A DNA stretch of 11,050 nucleotides from Candidatus Omnitrophota bacterium (GTDB taxonomy: Bacteria; Ratteibacteria; UBA8468; MWAK01). Below the pieces are notes generated by a model. It did not search any database, was not told where the DNA came from, and saw only the letters and a program-made list of their open reading frames with translations. Location: NCBI GenBank assembly GCA_018829455.1, contig JAHJUB010000100.1, forward strand, positions 1 through 11,050, given 5' to 3'. This document shows positions 7,903 to 11,050 of this stretch, piece by piece. Numbering within the stretch: position 1 is the first letter of the stretch; each line of letters begins with the position of its first letter. Both the position numbers and the translations under genes were made by a program.

Positions 7903-8912
7903 TTTTAACTCTGAGGCCCGGGACAACCCAGGCGGGTGTCCAGGAAATATTAAACAAGATTAAGGAATTGGGTTTCACCCCGCACGTCTCCCCGGGAAAG
8001 GAGCGCATCGTAATCGGCGTCATCGGTGAAAACGCCATTTTGCGCCGCGAGGTTTTTGAGGCGATGTTCATCGTGGAGTCGGTGACGCCCATCTCTAAAC
8101 CGTATAAACTGGTCAGTCGTGATTTCAAAAAAGAAGATACGGTAGTCAGAGTGGGCGACGTTGACATTGGCGGAAATTCCTTTGTAGTGATGGCCGGACC
8201 CTGCTCTATTGAAAATCGGGAACAACTTTATCAGACCGCGCAGGCGGTGCGGAAGGCCGGCGCCAGGATATTACGGGGCGGCGCCTTTAAGCCCCGCACC
8301 TCGCCTTATTCCTTTCAGGGTCTGGGCGAGGAGGGTTTGAAGTATCTGGCTGAAATCGGCCGGGAATTGAAGATGCCCACCGTAACCGAAGTGATGGACC
8401 CCAGGCAGACGGAACTGGTCTCCCGGTATGCCGACATTATCCAGGTGGGCGCCCGCAATATGCAGAATTTTGACCTGTTGAAAGAACTGGGCCGCACTAA
8501 GAAACCGATTCTCCTGAAAAGGGGAATGTCTGCTAAAATTGAGGAATTTTTAATGTCCGCCGAGTACATTCTATCCCAGGGAAATTACAACGTTATTCTC
8601 TGCGAGCGCGGCATCCGCACCTTTGAGGAGGCAACCCGGTTTACGCTGGACCTGTCCGCCATTCCGCTGGTGAAGGAATTGAGCCATTTGCCGATTATAG
8701 TTGACCCCAGCCACGGCACCGGACGGCGCAGCCTGATTGCGCCGATGTCCAAGGCCGCTCTGGCGTCCGGCAGTAACGGCATAATGATTGAAGTGCACCC
8801 AAAACCGGAGGCGGCCCTTTCAGACGGTTTTCAGTCTCTCAACTTTGAAGATTTTAATAAATTGATGGTTTCCATCCAGACGATGGACGCCGCGTTGTCA
8901 TTGCGAGCGTAG
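7899..8912 (+). CDS. aroF: 3-deoxy-7-phosphoheptulonate synthase (type I-beta DAHP synthase)
   Basis: First step of the shikimate pathway, condensing PEP and erythrose 4-phosphate. The 337-aa product has an N-terminal ferredoxin-like regulatory domain (about 1-70, MILTLRPGTTQAGVQEIL) followed by a KDO8PS-like TIM barrel with AGPCSIE (99-105), LRGGAFKPRTSPYSFQG (125-141), QVGARNMQNFDLLKE (182-196), LLKRG, ERGIRTFE, DPSHGTG and EVHP...ALSDG. The expected metal ligands are all present: Cys102, His272, Glu298 and Asp309. The N-terminal domain is where Phe/Tyr feedback acts in the Thermotoga-type enzymes. A strong AAGGAGGAG ribosome site lies at 7885-7893. The last five residues (SLRA, preceded by Leu) and the TAG stop come from a repeat-like sequence starting near 8898, so the native C-terminus was probably altered slightly; the catalytic core is intact. 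Confidence 0.95.
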   Translation: MILTLRPGTTQAGVQEILNKIKELGFTPHVSPGKERIVIGVIGENAILRREVFEAMFIVESVTPISKPYKLVSRDFKKEDTVVRVGDVDIGGNSFVVMAGPCSIENREQLYQTAQAVRKAGARILRGGAFKPRTSPYSFQGLGEEGLKYLAEIGRELKMPTVTEVMDPRQTELVSRYADIIQVGARNMQNFDLLKELGRTKKPILLKRGMSAKIEEFLMSAEYILSQGNYNVILCERGIRTFEEATRFTLDLSAIPLVKELSHLPIIVDPSHGTGRRSLIAPMSKAALASGSNGIMIEVHPKPEAALSDGFQSLNFEDFNKLMVSIQTMDAALSLRA

Positions 8913-8927
8913 TGTGCGCGGCAATCC
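8898..8927 (+). repeat. REP-like repeat fragment that supplies the DAHP synthase stop codon
   Basis: The stretch begins TCATTGCGAGCG and ends GGCAATCC, with an inverted pair ATTGC (8900-8904) and GCAAT (8921-8925). Sequences of the form TCATTGCGAGC...GCAATC are dispersed palindromic repeats in many bacterial genomes (general knowledge). Only one copy is in the window, so its repeat status rests on that resemblance and on its position at the left edge of the mosaic 8898-8972. It encodes the last codons and the TAG of the DAHP synthase gene. Confidence 0.5.
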
Positions 8928-8935
8928 GAAGTAGG

Positions 8936-8952
8936 ACAGGCGTCCCGCCTGT
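8936..8952 (+). repeat. Short perfect palindrome, terminator-like
   Basis: ACAGGCG (8936-8942), a TCC loop, then CGCCTGT (8946-8952): a perfect 7-bp GC-rich hairpin followed by TTCTTTC. It is the middle module of the repeat mosaic between the DAHP synthase gene and the aroA remnant. If transcribed, it could act as a weak intrinsic terminator and separate aroA from its former operon. Confidence 0.55.
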
Positions 8953-8958
8953 TTCTTT

Positions 8959-8972
8959 CGTAGTGCGACCCT
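8959..8972 (+). repeat. Left copy of 14-bp motif CGTAGTGCGACCCT (half hairpin)
   Basis: Identical over 14 bases to 10436-10449, and preceded by TCTTT in both places (one inserted A apart). In the right copy the motif continues into a complete hairpin; here the second arm is absent and aroA coding sequence begins instead. The joint therefore falls at the loop of the hairpin element. Confidence 0.75.
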
Positions 8973-9591
8973 AACTATCCATTCGGCCCGCCGCTTAAAA
9001 GGCGAAATAGACCTGCCCGGCGACAAATCTATTTCGCACCGGGCTCTCCTTATTTCCAGCCTGGCGGAAGGCGTCTCCATGATTGACGGCCTCCAGGAGG
9101 GCGAGGACTGCCGCAGCACTTTTCAGGCGCTTCTTTCCCTTGGCGTAGAACTGAAGAAAGAGGGCAGCCGGGTTAGCGTCAACGGCAGGGGGCCAGCCGG
9201 ATTTCGGGAAGCGCACCCTGTGATTGACTGCGGAAATTCCGGCACCACGATGCGGCTCCTTTCCGGAATCGCGGCCGGTCTTCCTTTTACCACCCGGCTG
9301 ACCGGAGACGATTCGCTGCGGAATCGACCGATGCGCCGGGTCGTTGAACCCTTGCGACAGATGGGCGCCAAAATTTCCGCACGCGAAGGAGATTTTCCGC
9401 CCCTGGCCATCACCGGCGGTTCTCTTTTCGGAATCAGTTACCGCATGCCGATGGCGAGCGCCCAGGTCAAGAGTTGCCTGCTTTTAGCCGGTCTGTTAGC
9501 TAAAGGAAGCGCCACCATTATTGAACCCGCGTTGAGCCGGGACCACACCGAACGGATGCTTACCTATTTCGGCGCCATATTAAAAACTGAT
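8971..9591 (+). pseudogene. aroA: aroA remnant (EPSP synthase), start codon lost and C-terminal half missing
   Basis: About 207 codons of 3-phosphoshikimate 1-carboxyvinyltransferase, which normally joins shikimate 3-phosphate and PEP to give EPSP. Starting LTIHSARRLKGEIDLPGDKS, the frame shows the key N-terminal motifs DKSISHR, DCGNSGTTMRLLSG, TGDDSLRNRPM, MASAQVKSCLLLAGL and SRDHTERML. No ATG, GTG or TTG is in frame from the stop at 8932-8934 until ATG 9079, which lies after the essential DKSISHR motif. Homology ends near ILKTD at 9591, about half the normal 420-430 aa; the second domain, with the catalytic Asp/Glu and the PEP-binding Arg residues, is absent. The open frame continues by chance through a repeat into the next gene. 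Almost certainly non-functional as it stands, unless the contig is misassembled. Confidence 0.85.
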
Positions 9592-9610
9592 ACCACACCA
9601 AAAAATGTAG

Positions 9611-9642
9611 TAAAGGTAGGGGAGGGGTTACATCCCCTCCCG
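9611..9642 (+). repeat. G-rich palindromic repeat, left copy
   Basis: Begins TAAAGGTAGGGGAGGGG (9611-9627), has a 6-base loop TTACAT, and closes CCCCTCCCG (9634-9642). The arms GGGAGGGG (9620-9627) and CCCCTCCC (9634-9641) pair perfectly over 8 bp. The 17-bp left part and 9-bp right part are identical to those at 10398-10429; only the loop differs. It lies between the aroA remnant and the phosphoesterase, and is followed by GCTTTT, so it could also terminate transcription. Confidence 0.85.
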
Positions 9643-9651
9643 CTTTTCCAC

Positions 9652-10380
9652 ATGAAACAAATTATCCTCTCCGACATCCACGCCAACATTGAAGCGCTTA
9701 CCAGCGTCCTTCTGGCCGCCGAGAAAGAAGGCGAAATTACTTATTGCCTGGGCGACATTATCGGCTACGGCCCCAATCCGTCCGAGTGTCTCCAGGCTAT
9801 GCGCCATTACAGTCCTCTTACCGTGATGGGTAATCATGAAACCGCGGTCTTGCATCCGGGTATGACCGCGGTCTTCAACCCTGAGGCGCGGAAAGCGGTT
9901 TTTTGGACAACCGAACATATCTTTGGGGAGGATTGGGAGCAGATTCGCGCTTTTCCCCTGACGAAAACTCAGGGGAATATAATCCTGCTTCATTCCAACC
10001 TTATGGAACCGGAAAAATGGCATTATCTCAATAGCGATGAAGATTTGGAGGCGAACCTGCGTTACCTGGGGGACGGCCAGGTCTGTTTTTTCGGCCATAC
10101 CCACGCACCCGGAGTATATTGTTTGAAAGATGACCGATTTTCTTCCCTGCCGATTGACAAAGAAGTGAAATTAGAACCGGGGAGCAGGTACCTAATCAAC
10201 GTTGGTTCGGTGGGCCAGCCCCGGGACGGAGACCCGCGGGCAGCTTACTGCGTCTTCGACCCGGACGCGAAGACCGTTGCTATCCGCCGCGTCAGTTATG
10301 ACTTTCGCTTGACCCAGCGGAAGATTATTGACGCCGATCTACCCGCCTTCCTGGCCAGCCGCCTTTCCTCCGGAACATAG
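9652..10380 (+). CDS. Metallophosphoesterase (calcineurin-like, YfcE/CpdA-type fold)
   Basis: A 242-aa dinuclear-metal phosphoesterase; its substrate is not known. All family ligands are visible: Asp8 and His10 in SDIHAN, Asp35 in CLGDIIGYGPNP, Asn61-His62 in MGNHE, His114 in LLHSN, and His149/His151 in FFGHTHAPG, followed by NVGSVGQPRDGDPRAAY. MKQIILSDIHAN is the normal beginning of this family, so ATG 9652 is the true start even though the open frame extends upstream into the aroA remnant. The length is normal. No clear ribosome site precedes the ATG; bases 9611-9642 are a palindromic repeat. It lies between two direct copies of that repeat, 787 bp apart. Relatives act on cyclic nucleotides, phosphodiesters or nucleotides; none can be preferred here. 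Confidence 0.88.
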   Translation: MKQIILSDIHANIEALTSVLLAAEKEGEITYCLGDIIGYGPNPSECLQAMRHYSPLTVMGNHETAVLHPGMTAVFNPEARKAVFWTTEHIFGEDWEQIRAFPLTKTQGNIILLHSNLMEPEKWHYLNSDEDLEANLRYLGDGQVCFFGHTHAPGVYCLKDDRFSSLPIDKEVKLEPGSRYLINVGSVGQPRDGDPRAAYCVFDPDAKTVAIRRVSYDFRLTQRKIIDADLPAFLASRLSSGT

Positions 10381-10397
10381 TTGTCGTCATTCCCGCA

Positions 10398-10429
10398 TAA
10401 AGGTAGGGGAGGGGCTCTGTCCCCTCCCG
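10398..10429 (+). repeat. G-rich palindromic repeat, right copy
   Basis: Second, direct copy of the element at 9611-9642: TAAAGGTAGGGGAGGGG (10398-10414), loop CTCTGT, then CCCCTCCCG (10421-10429). The arms pair over 8 bp and GTCTTTA follows, so it may work as a terminator for the phosphoesterase gene. Just before it, CGTCATTCCCGC (10385-10396) resembles the start of another common dispersed repeat family, but only a fragment is present. Confidence 0.85.
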
Positions 10430-10435
10430 TCTTTA

Positions 10436-10470
10436 CGTAGTGCGACCCTTTTAGGGTCGCTTCTTTTCGT
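10436..10470 (+). terminator. Perfect hairpin plus T-rich tail, probable intrinsic terminator; right copy of 14-bp motif
   Basis: GCGACCCT (10442-10449), loop TTT, AGGGTCGC (10453-10460): an 8-bp perfect GC-rich stem followed by TTCTTTTCGTT. Placed 56 bases after the phosphoesterase stop and before the next transcription unit, it is a good rho-independent terminator candidate. Its left 14 bases (10436-10449) recur at 8959-8972, so it also belongs to a repeat family. Confidence 0.6.
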
Positions 10471-10493
10471 TACAACAAACTCATCCTTCAAAA

Positions 10494-10504
10494 TGTGGTA
10501 AAAT
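10494..10504 (+). promoter_or_regulatory. Possible extended -10 promoter
   Basis: TGTGGTAAAAT contains TG-G-TAAAAT, an extended -10 element with one mismatch to TATAAT at 10499-10504. No good -35 box is visible at 16-18 bp spacing, which extended -10 promoters can tolerate. It lies just after the terminator-like hairpin and about 105 bases before the last gene, where a new promoter would be expected. The start of transcription would fall near 10511-10512. Confidence 0.35.
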
Positions 10505-10511
10505 AACCGTA

Positions 10512-10616
10512 ATGGATAAGGAATGGGTTGTGCTTTGCCTAAAAATTCTTTCCTTATCCGAAAAATCCCTGCCAAAAGAAGAAAACTTCGATGGACCCGG
10601 AGGTATAAATGAATAA
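10512..10616 (+). other. Possible 34-codon leaderless upstream ORF
   Basis: ATG 10512 opens 34 codons (beginning MDKEWVVLCLKIL) and stops at TAA 10614-10616, 8 bases inside the following gene. It has no ribosome site, but the ATG sits at the predicted transcription start, which would make it leaderless. Its 5' part overlaps an inverted repeat (10514-10523 with 10550-10559). It may be chance; the composition (a hydrophobic stretch, then Lys/Glu) does not identify it. Confidence 0.2.
10514..10559 (+). repeat. 10-bp perfect inverted repeat in the leader of the last gene
   Basis: GGATAAGGAA (10514-10523) pairs exactly with TTCCTTATCC (10550-10559), with 26 bases between. It lies between the possible promoter and the ribosome site of the last gene, so it could form a stem-loop in the mRNA leader or be a protein-binding operator. 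There is no U-run after it, so it is not a standard terminator. Confidence 0.5.
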
Positions 10617-11050
10617 AGCAATAATTGCGTTTTTGGGTACATTGGTTTTTGCGTTATTCCTGTCAACCATGCTTTTTGCTTCACTCCTGGACGCAGAACT
10701 TCAGAAACTGAAACAGGCCGGCATTCCCACCGCCATTGAAGAACTCAACCTTCCGGAAATTCCGGACAGCGAAAACGGGGCATTGGTATATAAAGAAGCA
10801 TCCAAACTCATAGGCGACCTTGTCCAGAAATACCGCAAGGAATTTGAATATATGCCCTATAATGGCATCGTAGAAGGTGGTTGGGAAAAGACGCCGGAAG
10901 AATGGAAGAAAAAGGTTGCCGATTTAATTCTTTATAACCCTGAATTCGCCAGGGTGTATCAACTTCTGGAAAAAGCATCCAACATGAAATGTCGGTCCTA
11001 TAAAAAAGGGTTTGATTATCTCAGTTTTTCTGCTCAATTGCGAAACGCTG
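10609..11050 (+). CDS. Membrane-anchored or secreted protein of unknown function, 3' partial
   Basis: The frame from ATG 10609 stays open to the end of the window (147 codons seen). A GGAGGT ribosome site at 10599-10604 fixes the start. The N-terminus (MNKAIIAFLGTLVFALFLST, then MLFASLL) is one hydrophobic segment of about 22 residues after a single Lys, a signal anchor or an uncleaved-type signal peptide; the rest would be outside the cytoplasm. After it come Lys/Gln-rich helical sequence and IEELNLPEIPDSENGALVYKEASKL (split here as IEELNLPEIPDSEN, GALVYKEASKL), a pattern I associate with uncharacterised secreted proteins of candidate phyla and Planctomycetes-like bacteria, and a WEKTPEEWKKKV segment. 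No enzyme motif is visible. It appears to be a separate transcription unit from the upstream operon. Confidence 0.75.
   Translation, partial: MNKAIIAFLGTLVFALFLSTMLFASLLDAELQKLKQAGIPTAIEELNLPEIPDSENGALVYKEASKLIGDLVQKYRKEFEYMPYNGIVEGGWEKTPEEWKKKVADLILYNPEFARVYQLLEKASNMKCRSYKKGFDYLSFSAQLRNA

Noticed and set aside
9841..9875. 11-bp direct repeat ACCGCGGTCTT inside the phosphoesterase gene
   Set aside because: It encodes similar residues (TAVL and TAVF) within a normal region of the protein; two copies only, so probably chance.
9628..10104. 158-codon antisense open frame opposite the phosphoesterase
   Set aside because: The + strand has a complete metal-ligand set over the same bases; the antisense translation is unstructured and would begin inside that gene.
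9079..10380. A genuine bifunctional EPSP synthase-phosphoesterase enzyme
   Set aside because: The first half lacks both the start motif (from 9079) and the entire second domain of EPSP synthase, and the join is a palindromic repeat also found downstream; a functional designed fusion is unlikely.
8913..10608. CRISPR array or insertion sequence as the source of the repeats
   Set aside because: The repeats are few, palindromic, unevenly spaced and without similar-length spacers, and no transposase, integrase or cas gene is present.

Overview
The window reads as a bacterial chromosomal segment, probably from an uncultured strict anaerobe. All genes run on the + strand, mostly with short overlaps. 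The anaerobic inference rests on a four-subunit, oxygen-sensitive type 2-oxoacid:ferredoxin oxidoreductase at the left end. The gene style and the short palindromic repeats around 8.9-10.5 kb remind me of candidate-phylum genomes such as Omnitrophota or their neighbours, but this is an impression and not something the sequence proves.

Layout. 1-2736: alpha (5' end outside the window), beta, gamma and delta (2x[4Fe-4S] ferredoxin) subunits of a POR/VOR-type oxidoreductase. 2733-4431: purE and purK, the two-step carboxylation of AIR in purine synthesis. 4424-6328: a 634-aa protein of unknown function with a Walker A-like loop, resembling the DUF4914 family and possibly a distant PEP-carboxykinase-like nucleotide-binding protein. 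6330-8912: pheA (chorismate mutase/prephenate dehydratase), a DUF3307-like small membrane protein, and a type I-beta DAHP synthase. From the alpha subunit to DAHP synthase the genes overlap or are separated by at most about 13 bp, so they look like one long co-transcribed and partly translationally coupled array joining pyruvate/2-oxoacid metabolism, purine synthesis and aromatic amino acid synthesis.

8896-10460 is the abnormal part. An aroA (EPSP synthase) remnant has lost its start codon at its 5' junction with a mosaic of short palindromic repeats, and its whole C-terminal half at a second repeat. It is followed, by chance in the same frame, by an intact metallophosphoesterase gene. The phosphoesterase is bracketed by two direct copies of a G-rich palindromic repeat, and a 14-bp motif is shared between the left repeat cluster and the terminator-like hairpin on the right. 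Either repeat-mediated rearrangement broke the aromatic operon or the contig is misassembled at repeats. Both readings can be tested.

10461-11050: a leader with a possible extended -10 promoter, a 10-bp inverted repeat and a possible 34-codon leaderless ORF, then the start of a membrane-anchored or secreted protein of unknown function that runs off the window. I found no tRNA, rRNA, CRISPR array or recognisable transposase. The only gene-free stretch of note is 10381-10608, described in the entries; no gap exceeds 300 bases.
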